A stretch of DNA of 64,000 nucleotides from Alphaproteobacteria bacterium (GTDB lineage: Bacteria; Pseudomonadota; Alphaproteobacteria; Micropepsales; Micropepsaceae). Position 1 is the stretch's first letter, and every line of letters starts with the position of its first letter. The translations under genes and the position numbers were made by a program. Below are positions 51,493 through 63,556 of this stretch, in pieces. The notes under the pieces were generated by a model. The model ran no database searches. It saw nothing but the letters and a program-made list of their open reading frames with translations, and was not told where the DNA came from. The DNA lies in the NCBI GenBank assembly GCA_017983635.1, contig JAGOBA010000006.1, positions 124,478 through 188,477 on the forward strand, read 5' to 3'.

Positions 51493-53253
51493 ATGAGTGG
51501 ACCACAAGACCCGACCGGCGCCGAGATCGTGATCCGCGCGCTCAAGGATCACGGTGTCAGGCACATCTTCGGCTATCCGGGCGGGGCAGTGTTGCCGATC
51601 TACGACGCGTTGTTCCAGGACGAGGGCATCGAGCACATCCTCGTGCGGCACGAGCAGGGTGCGACGCACGCGGCGGAAGGCTATGCGCGGTCGACGGGCA
51701 AGCCCGGCGTCGTGTTGGTGACGTCGGGGCCGGGGGCCACCAACGCGGTCACGGGGCTAACCGATGCGTTGATGGACTCGATCCCGCTCGTTTGCATCAC
51801 GGGGCAGGTACCGACGCATCTGATCGGCATGGATGCGTTTCAGGAGGCCGATACCGTCGGCATCACGCGGCCGTGCACGAAGCACAATTGGCTCGTCAAG
51901 GACGTGCGCGATCTGCCGCGCATCATGCATGAGGCGTTCTATATCGCGACGACGGGCCGGCCGGGACCGGTGGTGATCGACATTCCGAAAGACGTGCAGT
52001 TCAAGCGGGGACCCTATGTCGGGCCCTCGAACATCAAGCACAAGACCTATCAGCCGAAGGTGAAGGGTGATCTGAAGAAGATCGAACAGGCGGTCGAGAT
52101 GATCGCGGCGGCGAAGCGGCCGGTGTTCTACACGGGCGGCGGGATCATCAACTCCGGGCCGCTGGCGACGCAGTTGTTGCGCGAGTTCGTGCGGATGACG
52201 GGTTATCCGATCACGTCGACGTTGATGGGCCTTGGCGCCTATCCCGCGTCGGACAAGCAGTGGCTTGGCATGTTGGGCATGCACGGCACCTACGAAGCGA
52301 ACATGACGATGCACGGTTGCGATCTGATGATTGCGCTGGGGTCGCGTTTCGACGACCGGGTGACGGGGCGGCTCGATGCATTCTCGCCGAACTCGAAGAA
52401 GATCCACGTCGATATCGATGCGTCGTCGATCAACAAGAACGTGCGCGCCGATGTCGGGATCGTGGGCGATGCGGCGTTTGTTTTGGAGGACATGATCCGG
52501 CTGTGGAAGGCCAAGCAGCTGAGGCCCGATCGTGCGGCGCTGAGCGCCTGGACGATGCAGATCGACGGGTGGCGGGCGCGCAAGTGTCTCGCTTACAAGC
52601 CGTCAACCGATGTGATCAAACCGCAATATGCGATCGAGCGCCTATATGAACTAACGAAGGGGCGCGACACCTATATCTCCACCGAGGTCGGGCAGCACCA
52701 GATGTGGGCGGCGCAGTTCTACAAGTTCGAAGAGCCGAAGCGTTGGATGACGTCGGGCGGACTTGGCACGATGGGTTATGGTTTGCCGGCGGCCGTGGGC
52801 ATCCAAGTGGCGCATCCCGGCTCGCTCGTCATCGACATTGCAGGCGAGGCCAGCGTGCAGATGACGATGCAAGAACTCTCGACGGCAGTGCAGTTCGATC
52901 TGCCGATCAAGATCTTCATCCTGAACAACAAATACATGGGCATGGTGCGGCAGTGGCAGCAGTTGCTGCATGGCGGGCGCTATTCGCATTCCTATTCGGA
53001 GGCGTTACCGGATTTCGTGAAGCTGGCGGAGGCCTATGGCGCGGTCGGTATTCGCGCGACGAAACCGGAGGAACTCGACGACAAGATCAAGGACATGATC
53101 TCGGTCAACCGGCCGGTGCTGTTCGATTGCGTGGTCGATCAGCACGAGAACTGCTTCCCGATGATTCCGTCGGGGGCGGCGCATAACGAGATGATTTTGG
53201 GCGACGCAACGAGCGACCCGACGGTCAGCGAAGCGGGAAAGGTGTTGGTCTGA
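51493..53253 (+). CDS. ilvB: Acetolactate synthase large subunit
   Basis: The 586-residue TPP enzyme has FGYPGGAVLPIYDALF, the catalytic Glu in LVRHEQGATHAAEGYARSTGKPG, the FAD region ALGSRFDDRVTGR and the TPP motif IAGEASVQMTMQELSTAVQFDLPIKIFILNN. The last motif has GEAS instead of the usual GDGS, which still ends with a TPP-binding N. It condenses pyruvate with pyruvate or 2-oxobutyrate. Expression is probably controlled by the leader upstream. Confidence 0.95.
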   Translation: MSGPQDPTGAEIVIRALKDHGVRHIFGYPGGAVLPIYDALFQDEGIEHILVRHEQGATHAAEGYARSTGKPGVVLVTSGPGATNAVTGLTDALMDSIPLVCITGQVPTHLIGMDAFQEADTVGITRPCTKHNWLVKDVRDLPRIMHEAFYIATTGRPGPVVIDIPKDVQFKRGPYVGPSNIKHKTYQPKVKGDLKKIEQAVEMIAAAKRPVFYTGGGIINSGPLATQLLREFVRMTGYPITSTLMGLGAYPASDKQWLGMLGMHGTYEANMTMHGCDLMIALGSRFDDRVTGRLDAFSPNSKKIHVDIDASSINKNVRADVGIVGDAAFVLEDMIRLWKAKQLRPDRAALSAWTMQIDGWRARKCLAYKPSTDVIKPQYAIERLYELTKGRDTYISTEVGQHQMWAAQFYKFEEPKRWMTSGGLGTMGYGLPAAVGIQVAHPGSLVIDIAGEASVQMTMQELSTAVQFDLPIKIFILNNKYMGMVRQWQQLLHGGRYSHSYSEALPDFVKLAEAYGAVGIRATKPEELDDKIKDMISVNRPVLFDCVVDQHENCFPMIPSGAAHNEMILGDATSDPTVSEAGKVLV

Positions 53254-53798
53254 TGACGAAGCAACCGGGTTCCGCCTATTTCCTAGTGGACGCCAAGGGG
53301 AAAGAAATCCGCACGACGCTGTCGGTGCTGGTCGACAACGAGGCCGGCGTTTTGGCGCGCGTGATCGGGCTCTTCTCCGGGCGCGGGTACAACATCGAAA
53401 GCTTGACGGTGGCGGAGGTCGATCACCTCGACCACACGTCCAGGATCACGATCGTGACCTCGGGCACGCCGGAAGTGTTGGAGCAGATCCGTCATCAGCT
53501 GGAGCGGTTGGTGCCCGTGCATAAGGTCGTCGACCTCAGCACGGAGAAGCCGGGGATCGAGCGCGAAATGGCGTTGGTCAAAGTGTCGGGCACCGGGGAC
53601 AAGCGCGTCGAGGCGATGCGGTTGTCGGAGGTTTTCCGGGCGCGGATCATCGATACCACGCATTCGAGCTTCGTGTTTGAGCTCACGGGCAATCAACAGA
53701 AGATCGATGCGTTCGTCGATCTGATGAAGCCGCTGGGTCTGGTCGAGGTTTCGCGGACCGGCGTTGTCGCCATCAGCCGCGGTGGGGAAGCAATGTGA
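53253..53798 (+). CDS. ilvH: Acetolactate synthase small subunit
   Basis: The 181-residue regulatory subunit has an ACT domain (TLSVLVDNEAGVLARVIGLFSGRGYNIESLTVAEVDH) and the C-terminal domain with IIDTTHSSFVFELTGNQQKIDAFVDLMKPLGLVEVSRTG. It binds valine and controls the large subunit. It starts on the ilvB stop (TGATG). Confidence 0.96.
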   Translation: MTKQPGSAYFLVDAKGKEIRTTLSVLVDNEAGVLARVIGLFSGRGYNIESLTVAEVDHLDHTSRITIVTSGTPEVLEQIRHQLERLVPVHKVVDLSTEKPGIEREMALVKVSGTGDKRVEAMRLSEVFRARIIDTTHSSFVFELTGNQQKIDAFVDLMKPLGLVEVSRTGVVAISRGGEAM

Positions 53799-53872
53799 GC
53801 GCCGCCCTTAAGAGGCACCGGCGCGGAAGCCGTGGAGCCCTCCGCGCCGTGCTCCTCCCCGCTTGTCGCCGG

Positions 53873-55534
<1,662 letters not shown>

Positions 55535-55535
<1 letters not shown>

Positions 55536-56008
55536 TGCAACGCCCGGCGATTCCAGTGCCGCCCCACGCCGGGGGTTGCCTTTGCGGGGCCGTGCGTTAT
55601 CGCTTCAACGCGCGGCCTTGGGCACTCAATGCGTGCCATTGCTTGGATTGCAAGAAGCTGACCGGGGCCACGAACCTCTTGATGATCTTGGGGCCACGCA
55701 ACGCTTTTTCGTTTGAGGGTGCGGTCGAGCGCTATCGCAAGCGGGCGGATTCGGGCAACGAAGTCGACATCGTTCGCTGCGCATCGTGCGGTGTGCGCTT
55801 GTGGCATGAGCCGGTGAGTGCGCCGCAACTCGTTATCTTTGCGGCGGGCACGCTTGATGACCCGAGCTGGGTGGTTCCGACGTCGCATATCTTCACGCGC
55901 AGCGCGTCGCCGGGCGTCGTCATTCAAGATGACGCGTTGGTGTTGCGCGACGGGCCGACAGATCGCGTTGCCATATTCGATGCGTTCAAGCGCATTTACG
56001 GCGCCTGA
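55535..56008 (+). CDS. GFA-family (CENP-V-like) zinc protein
   Basis: The 157-residue protein has the GFA zinc motifs GGCLCGAVRYRF, ACHCLDCKKLTGA and RCASCGVRLWHEP. GFA proteins bind glutathione adducts such as S-hydroxymethylglutathione, but many have other roles. It starts on the ilvC stop (TGATG), so it shares its transcript. Confidence 0.88.
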
Positions 56009-56217
56009 TGTTTCGGCGTGCGGGCAGCTGGGTTTTGCTCGGCGCCGGCGCTGTCGTCCTTGGGTTCAGCGTCGTTTGGCTCGAAGAAGCGTTCGCTATC
56101 CCCAGGAACATCATGCAGTGGCTCTGGATTGTCGTGATGCTGGGCGCGCTCGGGTTTGCCGGGTGGACGGGGTGGGGCTATTACCGCGCCACTCGCGATG
56201 ACGACGAATGGGAGTGA
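56008..56217 (+). CDS. Small two-helix membrane protein
   Basis: The 69-residue product has two hydrophobic segments ([21 protein letters not shown] and [24 protein letters not shown]) and a short acidic tail. The ATG overlaps the stop of the GFA gene, and the purT start follows 5 bp after. Function unknown. Confidence 0.65.
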   Translation: MFRRAGSWVLLGAGAVVLGFSVVWLEEAFAIPRNIMQWLWIVVMLGALGFAGWTGWGYYRATRDDDEWE

Positions 56218-56221
56218 GACG

Positions 56222-57406
56222 ATGCGCATTGGGACGCCGCTATCACCGAACGCCACGAAGGTGATGATGCTTGGAGCGGGCGAGCTCGGCAAAGAGGTCG
56301 TGATCGAGTTGCAGCGGTTGGGCGTCGAGGTAATCGCGGTCGACCGTTACGCGAATGCGCCGGGGCATCAGGTGGCGCATCGCTCGCATGTGATCGATAT
56401 GACGGACGCGAAGGCTGTGCGCGATCTGGTGTTGAAAGAGCGGCCGCATCTGATCGTGCCGGAGATCGAGGCGATCGCGACGGACGAGCTTGTGCGGATC
56501 GAGGCCGAGGGCCTCGCGCGGGTGATCCCGACCGCGAATGCGGCGCATATCACCATGAACCGCGAGCGCATTCGCCGGCTTGCGGCGGAAGAGTGCGGGC
56601 TCGCGACATCGAAATACGCGTTCTGTTCGTCGCTGGAAGAGCTGCAGGCGGCGATTGCTGGCGGGGTCGGGTATCCGTGCTTCGTGAAGCCGGTGATGTC
56701 GTCGTCGGGCAAGGGGCAGTCGAAGATCAAGGAGCCCGATCAGGTCGCGAAGGCGTGGGACTATGCGATGGCGGCGGGGCGGGTCCGACAAGCGCGCGTC
56801 ATCGTCGAGAGCGAGATCAAGTTCGACTTCGAAATTACGTTGCTGACGGTTCGGCATGCGGGCGGCACGTCGTTCTGTGAGCCGATCGGACATATTCAGG
56901 TCGACGGCGACTATGTGGAGTCGTGGCAGGCGCAGCCGATGACGAACGTGGCGCTGGAGCGTTCGCGCGCTATGGCGAAGGCGATTACGGACAAGCTCGG
57001 CGGAGCCGGTATCTTCGGCGTGGAGCTGTTCATCAAGGGCGACGAGGTTTGGTTCTCCGAAGTCAGTCCGCGGCCGCACGACACGGGCTTGGTGACGCTC
57101 GTCTCGCAGCATCAAAGCGAATTCGCGCTGCATGCGCGGGCGATCTTGGGGTTGCCGGTCGATACCTCGCTGCGCGTGGCAGGTGCGAGTGCGGTGATCT
57201 ATGGCGGGATGGAGGCGAAAGGTATCGCGTTCGACGGCGTTGCTGCGGCGTTGACGGTGCCTGGGAGCGAGGTGCGGCTGTTCGGAAAGCCGGAGGCGTT
57301 CAAGAAGCGGCGCATGGGCGTTGCGTTTGCGCGAGCTGAGACGGTCGATGTCGCGCGCGGGCGGGCGAAGGAAGCGGCAGGGCTCGTCCGGCCCGTGGCG
57401 ACATGA
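56222..57406 (+). CDS. purT: Formate-dependent GAR transformylase PurT
   Basis: PurT forms formyl-GAR from formate and ATP, a folate-free step in purine synthesis. The 394-residue ATP-grasp protein has [59 protein letters not shown] and the metal/ATP segment [27 protein letters not shown]. Length is normal. Overlap with the next gene is ATGA. Confidence 0.96.
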   Translation: MRIGTPLSPNATKVMMLGAGELGKEVVIELQRLGVEVIAVDRYANAPGHQVAHRSHVIDMTDAKAVRDLVLKERPHLIVPEIEAIATDELVRIEAEGLARVIPTANAAHITMNRERIRRLAAEECGLATSKYAFCSSLEELQAAIAGGVGYPCFVKPVMSSSGKGQSKIKEPDQVAKAWDYAMAAGRVRQARVIVESEIKFDFEITLLTVRHAGGTSFCEPIGHIQVDGDYVESWQAQPMTNVALERSRAMAKAITDKLGGAGIFGVELFIKGDEVWFSEVSPRPHDTGLVTLVSQHQSEFALHARAILGLPVDTSLRVAGASAVIYGGMEAKGIAFDGVAAALTVPGSEVRLFGKPEAFKKRRMGVAFARAETVDVARGRAKEAAGLVRPVAT

Positions 57407-58137
57407 CGGGCGAGCCGGTTCGTCACATCTTCGATCAAGAGACGCTGCGCGCGCGTCTGCGCGATTACAACGTCGTCGTGTTCCAGATCGCGTCGAGCTT
57501 GGTGACGAGCGGCGTTCTGGCGCTGGCCGCGATCGTGTTGATCGACATTCTTTATGCCGAGCGGGATCAAACCGTTCTGCTGCTGCTGTGGCTAGCATCG
57601 TTCGTGTTTGCGGTCGTGGCGTTCGAGCGGCAACTCTATCTGCCGCTGGCGACCCCGCGCGGCGGCGTGAGCGATGTGTGGCCGCTGATGCTGTTGGGGT
57701 TGGCCCAGTTCATGAGTTTCGCCTGCCTGTTGCAGCGCGCGTCGGGCGACGCGCCATGGCAGCTTTGGTATTTTTCCTGGGCGGCCTGTTCGATCATGGG
57801 TGCGGCAACCGTTTGGCAGGCGGCGCGGTTCGCCAGCCTCGATGACTATGCACCGGAGTCAAAGCCCGTCGGCCAGATCTTTGCAGCGTGGCTGCGCCAA
57901 GACTTGCGCGAGCTTACGGGAATGGTTGTCGTGAGCCTGGCGGTTTGTGTCGTGGTTGCCGTTGGCGTTCTGCCTGCGCCGGCACTGTTCTGGCTGACGG
58001 TTGGGGTCGCGCTGATGAACGTTGCAGCGAATTCTTTCTTGATACGGCGCGACGGCCGGCGGTTCTGGCAACTCTACGCCACTGTCTATGATATGCGCTC
58101 AACCCCTGAGACCGCGAAGATATCTGCTCAATCTTGA
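57403..58137 (+). CDS. Multi-pass membrane protein
   Basis: The 244-residue protein has about six hydrophobic segments (for example [68 protein letters not shown]). There is no recognised domain. It overlaps purT by 4 bp and runs 10 bp into the PhyH gene on the other strand. Confidence 0.6.
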   Translation: MTGEPVRHIFDQETLRARLRDYNVVVFQIASSLVTSGVLALAAIVLIDILYAERDQTVLLLLWLASFVFAVVAFERQLYLPLATPRGGVSDVWPLMLLGLAQFMSFACLLQRASGDAPWQLWYFSWAACSIMGAATVWQAARFASLDDYAPESKPVGQIFAAWLRQDLRELTGMVVVSLAVCVVVAVGVLPAPALFWLTVGVALMNVAANSFLIRRDGRRFWQLYATVYDMRSTPETAKISAQS

Positions 58138-58901
58138 GTTGAGCGCTCGTGATGCCAGCGCAAGGGCTGCGGCAAGGCTTCTGCGCGCGCAAATTCAAGA
58201 TGGATGACACGGCGGTGGCTCGGAGATCGTGCCGGCGACGAGGCGTGCAGAAGTAGCGGCCGCATGAGAAGCGCTGAGCCCGACGGCGCCGTGCAGACTG
58301 CTTCGCCGCTTTTCTCTCTCGTCGCCTGAATGCGGTCGCGGGAGAGGCGGCCGAGGCGGTGACTGCCGGGAATAACGCGGAGCGGACCGTTATCGGCGTG
58401 GCTGTCGTCGAGGTGCAGGCGGATCGTCAGCATGCCGGCGAGCAGGGCGGCGGGTGGCTCGACATGCGGGACGCCTGCCTTTACCGACCACGGCCCCCAA
58501 CCCTCCAAATCGTGGCGCTCCGCCACGGCAATCGTTAGGTCTTGGTGCCACAACACGGGCCAGTTGGCTTCGGGTATCTTGTCGAAGAAGAGGGCGCGGA
58601 CGGGGATGGCGTCGGGCCCCACGATGGGTTCAATCAGATCGCGCACAGCGCCGTCGGCGGCCAGTCTTCTCACCTCCGGCAGGGCGAGCAGGTTGCGGCC
58701 GCCGTAGGTGCTGCCCCGGCGCTGGATGCCATCCGTGCCGCCGCAGACGGCCGCTCGCAGGCGCTCGATTTCGTGGGTTGGTATGACGTTTGGGACGATG
58801 GCGAAGCCGTCCCGATCGATCGCCGCGCCCGCGTCCGGCTTGGTTTTGAGCACCTGAGTCCTTTCTGTCGAAGGGCCAAAGATTGTTCGGAAGTCTAGCA
58901 A
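58128..58901 (-). CDS. Phytanoyl-CoA dioxygenase family protein
   Basis: The 257-residue Fe(II)/2-oxoglutarate enzyme has the facial triad His119 and Asp121 in LWHQDLTIAV and His219 in LLLHASSPARSPSHRR. The sequence GPLRVIPGSHRLGRL is typical of PhyH-like enzymes. The substrate is unknown and may be a small metabolite. Confidence 0.88.
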   Translation of the reverse strand: MLDFRTIFGPSTERTQVLKTKPDAGAAIDRDGFAIVPNVIPTHEIERLRAAVCGGTDGIQRRGSTYGGRNLLALPEVRRLAADGAVRDLIEPIVGPDAIPVRALFFDKIPEANWPVLWHQDLTIAVAERHDLEGWGPWSVKAGVPHVEPPAALLAGMLTIRLHLDDSHADNGPLRVIPGSHRLGRLSRDRIQATREKSGEAVCTAPSGSALLMRPLLLHASSPARSPSHRRVIHLEFARAEALPQPLRWHHERSTQD

Positions 58902-59054
58902 AATCGTGTGGTTTGTCGTTGCCCCCTGGGGTGATTCGATCTATTGATTCTCCAACAACGGTGCGGGTTTAGACTGTGACTTTCACGAGGTCTTAACGGC
59001 ACCGTCTTATGGTGAACGCTGGCAAGCCAGGCTGGCGCGTGAGGCAAGACAAGT

Positions 59055-59183
59055 ATGCGTGCAGGTAGCACATCGAATGCGACCGCGGGGGCCTTGGCCC
59101 ACGTCGCGCGTTCGTGCGCCTACGCGCCGTCTCACCTGTCTCTTCGGAACGACCTCGGACTACTTCTTCTTAGCTGCCCCTAG
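59055..59183 (+). CDS. leuA leader peptide
   Basis: A 42-residue frame from ATG 59055 ends with DLGLLLLSCP and a TAG stop at 59181-59183. The last codons include CTC-GGA-CTA-CTT-CTT-CTT, a cluster of five Leu codons. It lies 117 bp before leuA. Leu-rich leader peptides control leuA by ribosome stalling in many proteobacteria, so attenuation is likely here. A clear SD before 59055 was not found. Confidence 0.65.
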   Translation: MRAGSTSNATAGALAHVARSCAYAPSHLSLRNDLGLLLLSCP

Positions 59184-59237
59184 GCACGCAAACGGCCGCG
59201 ATCGAAGCCCAACGGCGACGCGGACGGTGCTTAGGGG
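59177..59237 (+). promoter_or_regulatory. Leader hairpin next to the leuA leader stop
   Basis: CCCCTAGGCAC (59177-59187) pairs with GTGCTTAGGGG (59227-59237) over 11 positions, one a G-T. The stem begins inside the last codons of the leader peptide. No T-run follows, so it would act on translation or with Rho, not as a simple terminator. Confidence 0.5.
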
Positions 59238-59300
59238 AGCAAAGTAAAAGACCCGGGCGAGGATCCGAAACCGCTGTCCAGCGGGCTTAGAGAAGAGACA

Positions 59301-60857
59301 ATGCCTAGTTCGAACCGAGTGATAATTTTCGACACCACATTGCGCGACGGCGAGCAATCGCCGGGTGCTGCGATGAATCTCGAAGAGAAATTGAAGATCG
59401 CCGACATGCTCGAAGAGCTTGGCGTCGATGTCATCGAAGCGGGTTTTCCGATTTCGTCGAATGGCGATTTCGAGGCCGTGTACGAGATCGCCAAACGCGC
59501 GAAGAAGTCCGTGATCTGCGGGCTTGCGCGCGCCGGCGTGAAGGACATCGATCGTGCCGCCGAGGCGTTGAAGCCGGCGAAGCGCGCGCGCATTCACACG
59601 TTCATCTCCACCAGCCCGGTGCACATGAAGCACAAGCTGCAGATGGAGCCGCATCAGGTGCTTGAGGCGGTGGTCGGCAGCGTGACGCGGGCGCGCAACC
59701 ACGTCGAGGACGTCGAGTGGTCGGCGGAAGACGCGACGCGCACGGAGTTCGATTTCCTCTGCCGCTGCGTCGAAGCCGCGATCAAGGCGGGTGCCACGAC
59801 GATCAATATTCCGGACACCGTCGGCTACGCCATTCCGGCGGAATACGGCGCGTTGTTCCGGGCACTGATCAATAAGGTGCCAGGGGCGGAGAAGGTCAAC
59901 TTCTCGACCCATTGCCATAACGATTTGGGACTGGCCGTTGCCAACTCGCTCGCCGGCGTTGCCGCCGGGGCGCGGCAGGTCGAGTGCACGATCAACGGGA
60001 TCGGCGAGCGGGCCGGTAATGCCGCGCTTGAGGAAATCGTGATGGCGTTCAAGGTTCGCGCCGACATTCTGCCGTTTTCTTCCGGCATCGATAGCGCCTC
60101 GATCTCGCGCGCCTCGAAGATGGTGTCGAACGTTACAGGCTTTCCGATCCAGTACAACAAGGCCATCGTGGGTAAGAACGCCTTCGCGCACGAGTCGGGC
60201 ATTCATCAGGACGGAATGCTGAAGAATACGCAGACCTACGAGATCATGACGCCGGAGTCGGTGGGCGTCGCGAAGACGTCGCTGGTGCTGGGCAAGTTGT
60301 CGGGGCGGCACGCGTTCAAGGATAAGCTCGAGGCGATGGGCTACGAGATGGGCGGCAATGCGCTCGAGGAAGCGTTCAAGCGCTTCAAGGATCTGGCCGA
60401 CAAGAAGAAGCACGTGTTCGACGAGGACATAGCGGCCTTGGTCGACGATGAAATCGCCCGCGGTCAGGACCGCATTCAGTTCGTGAACATGCGCGTCGTG
60501 GCCGGCACGTTCGGGCCGCAGAGCGCGGAGCTTGAATTGTCGGTCGACGGCACGACGCGGCTTGGCGTGGCGCGCGGCGACGGCCCGGTCGACGCGATCT
60601 TCAATGCGATCAAGGCGCTGTTTCCGCATGAGGCGCAGCTTGTGCTGTTCGAAGTGCATGCGGTGACGGAGGGTACGGACGCGCAGGCCGGCGTGACCGT
60701 GCGACTTGCGGAGGACGGCAAAAGCGTCACCGGGCGCTCATCCGATACCGACACGTTGGTGTCTGCGGCCAAGGCTTATGTACACGCGTTGAATAAGCTT
60801 CTCGTGAAGCGACAGAAAGCGGCGCCTGAGGCGCTGGTCGCGATGAGAGGCGTTTGA
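59301..60857 (+). CDS. leuA: 2-isopropylmalate synthase
   Basis: LeuA condenses 2-oxoisovalerate with acetyl-CoA, the first committed step to leucine. The 518-residue protein has the barrel motif IIFDTTLRDGEQSPGAAM, the metal ligands STHCHNDLGLAVANSLAG and NGIGERAGNAALEEI, and the C-terminal LeuA regulatory domain from about 390 that binds Leu. ATG 59301 is preceded by GAGAAGAG. Confidence 0.97.
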   Translation: MPSSNRVIIFDTTLRDGEQSPGAAMNLEEKLKIADMLEELGVDVIEAGFPISSNGDFEAVYEIAKRAKKSVICGLARAGVKDIDRAAEALKPAKRARIHTFISTSPVHMKHKLQMEPHQVLEAVVGSVTRARNHVEDVEWSAEDATRTEFDFLCRCVEAAIKAGATTINIPDTVGYAIPAEYGALFRALINKVPGAEKVNFSTHCHNDLGLAVANSLAGVAAGARQVECTINGIGERAGNAALEEIVMAFKVRADILPFSSGIDSASISRASKMVSNVTGFPIQYNKAIVGKNAFAHESGIHQDGMLKNTQTYEIMTPESVGVAKTSLVLGKLSGRHAFKDKLEAMGYEMGGNALEEAFKRFKDLADKKKHVFDEDIAALVDDEIARGQDRIQFVNMRVVAGTFGPQSAELELSVDGTTRLGVARGDGPVDAIFNAIKALFPHEAQLVLFEVHAVTEGTDAQAGVTVRLAEDGKSVTGRSSDTDTLVSAAKAYVHALNKLLVKRQKAAPEALVAMRGV

Positions 60858-60892
60858 GAGAGTCATAACAACAACCAGCGGCGGATGCTTGA

Positions 60893-61972
<1,080 letters not shown>

Positions 61973-62046
61973 TCTATTGTCGGGCTGGCGCGCAGATTCG
62001 GGGGAATGCGCGCCTTGGTTGATGAAGCAAGGATGACGAGTTGGCG

Positions 62047-63006
62047 ATGGCGTGGGACCGCAGACGCCGCAGAGCCTCAGATTCAGGTCCGTTCGCGTTC
62101 ATCGCGCAGAACTTGACGCTGGCTGCGCTCACGGTCGTGGCGCTTGGCGTTCTGATCGTCGCGCGGGCGCAAGATGGCTTGTTCGAGTCGACGCGCGAGG
62201 CGCTGAACGATGCCAGCGTTCCGGTCATGGAATTGTTCGCCGCGCCGTCGGCCGAGTTCAAGCGCTGGAGCGAGGGCGTCGGCTCGTTCTTCTCCGTGTA
62301 CGAAGAGAACCAGCGCTTGCGCGAAGAGGTCGAGCGGCTGCAGGCGGCAAAGAGCCAGCTCGCCGATATGCAGCGCAAGGTGCAGCGCTACGAGCAGCTC
62401 TTGAAGGTGCCCTCAGATGCGTCGGTGACGTCCGTCGCCGCGCGCGTGATCGCGGACGCGACGGGGCCGTTCGTGCATACCGTTTTGATCAACGCCGGGC
62501 GCAACGACGGGGTGGCGAAGGGGCAAGCGGTCGTCGACGAGCGCGGGCTCTTGGGCCGGGTGATCACGACGGGTAATCGTTCGGCACGGGTGTTGTTGCT
62601 GACCGATCTGAACAGTCGCGTGCCGGTGATGATCGAAGGCGCGAACCTGAAAGCGATTTTGGCGGGCGACAACTCGGGACAGCCGGTGCTGGAGTACTTG
62701 CCGCCGGGGTCGCGGATCACCGCCGGGGCGCGCGTGATCACGACACCGGACGGCGGCGTGTTTCCGCCGGGCGTTGCGGTCGGCGTGGTCGCGAATGCGA
62801 AGGCGCCGCGCGTGGATCTCTTCACCGTCGAAGGGCGGGCGGACTTCGTGCGCGTGATGAAATACACGGCACCGGTCGACGTCGACAACGCGGCGCCGGA
62901 GCCGCTGCCGGGCACGATCGATCCGACGAAGCCGAAGACCACGCCTGCGCCGACGGCGGCCCCTGCGGCGACCGCCGCGCCGGCGCGTCCCATCCCGGCG
63001 ACTTGA
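62047..63006 (+). CDS. mreC: Rod-shape determining protein MreC
   Basis: The 319-residue protein has one N-terminal membrane helix (LTLAALTVVALGVLIVARAQDGLF), a coiled coil (ENQRLREEVERLQAAKSQLADMQRKVQRYEQLL) and the beta domain with DGVAKGQAVVDERGLLGRVI and VITTPDGGVFPPGVAVGVV. It ends in an Ala/Pro/Thr-rich tail of about 35 residues. ATG 62047 is preferred over TTG 62041. Confidence 0.95.
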   Translation: MAWDRRRRRASDSGPFAFIAQNLTLAALTVVALGVLIVARAQDGLFESTREALNDASVPVMELFAAPSAEFKRWSEGVGSFFSVYEENQRLREEVERLQAAKSQLADMQRKVQRYEQLLKVPSDASVTSVAARVIADATGPFVHTVLINAGRNDGVAKGQAVVDERGLLGRVITTGNRSARVLLLTDLNSRVPVMIEGANLKAILAGDNSGQPVLEYLPPGSRITAGARVITTPDGGVFPPGVAVGVVANAKAPRVDLFTVEGRADFVRVMKYTAPVDVDNAAPEPLPGTIDPTKPKTTPAPTAAPAATAAPARPIPAT

Positions 63007-63009
63007 GCC

Positions 63010-63543
63010 ATGATCGAGTATCTGCAAGTCGCCGTCCTTTGGTTGTCGCGCCGGCTTTGGCTGTCGCTGCCGTTCTTGATGACGGCGGCAGCGATGGTGG
63101 TGACACTGGCGCCGATGAATTTGCTGGGCGGAAAGGTTCCAGCTCCTGACATTGCTCTCGCGGCGGTGTTCTTTTGGGCGATCTACGGCCCGGGGTTCTT
63201 GCCGCCGTGGGCTGTGTTCTTGTTGGGCCTGGGGCAGGACTTCACCAGCGGGACGCCGATTGGGTTTTGGGCGCTGATCTATTTGCTCGCCTATGGGTTC
63301 ACGCTCTCGCAGCGTGTGTTTTTCATCGGACGGACCTTGCGCGGCGTGTGGTTGGGCTTTGCGGTGGTTGCGTTCCTAACCGCGGCCGTGACGTGGTTTG
63401 CGGGTTCGATCGCCTATGCGCGCTGGCTGCCGGCGGGCGATATCTATCTTCAGGCGCTGATTTCTGTTGCCGTGTTTCCGCTGGTGTCGAAGGTGTTCAC
63501 GCTGATGCGGCGGATGCTGACGACCGCGCGCGAAGCGATATGA
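63010..63543 (+). CDS. mreD: Rod-shape determining protein MreD
   Basis: The 177-residue membrane protein has five predicted helices and the MreD features APDIALAAVFFWAIYGPGFLPPWAVFLLGLGQDFTSGTPIGFWAL. It bridges MreC and the RodA/PBP2 complex. It lies 3 bp after mreC and 13 bp before mrdA. Confidence 0.94.
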   Translation: MIEYLQVAVLWLSRRLWLSLPFLMTAAAMVVTLAPMNLLGGKVPAPDIALAAVFFWAIYGPGFLPPWAVFLLGLGQDFTSGTPIGFWALIYLLAYGFTLSQRVFFIGRTLRGVWLGFAVVAFLTAAVTWFAGSIAYARWLPAGDIYLQALISVAVFPLVSKVFTLMRRMLTTAREAI

Positions 63544-63556
63544 GGGGCCGCCGGTC

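Noticed and set aside
53820-53848. GC-rich hairpin after ilvH (GGCGCGGA...TCCGCGCC)
   Set aside because: An 8-bp stem without a T-run is not enough for a terminator call in GC-rich DNA.
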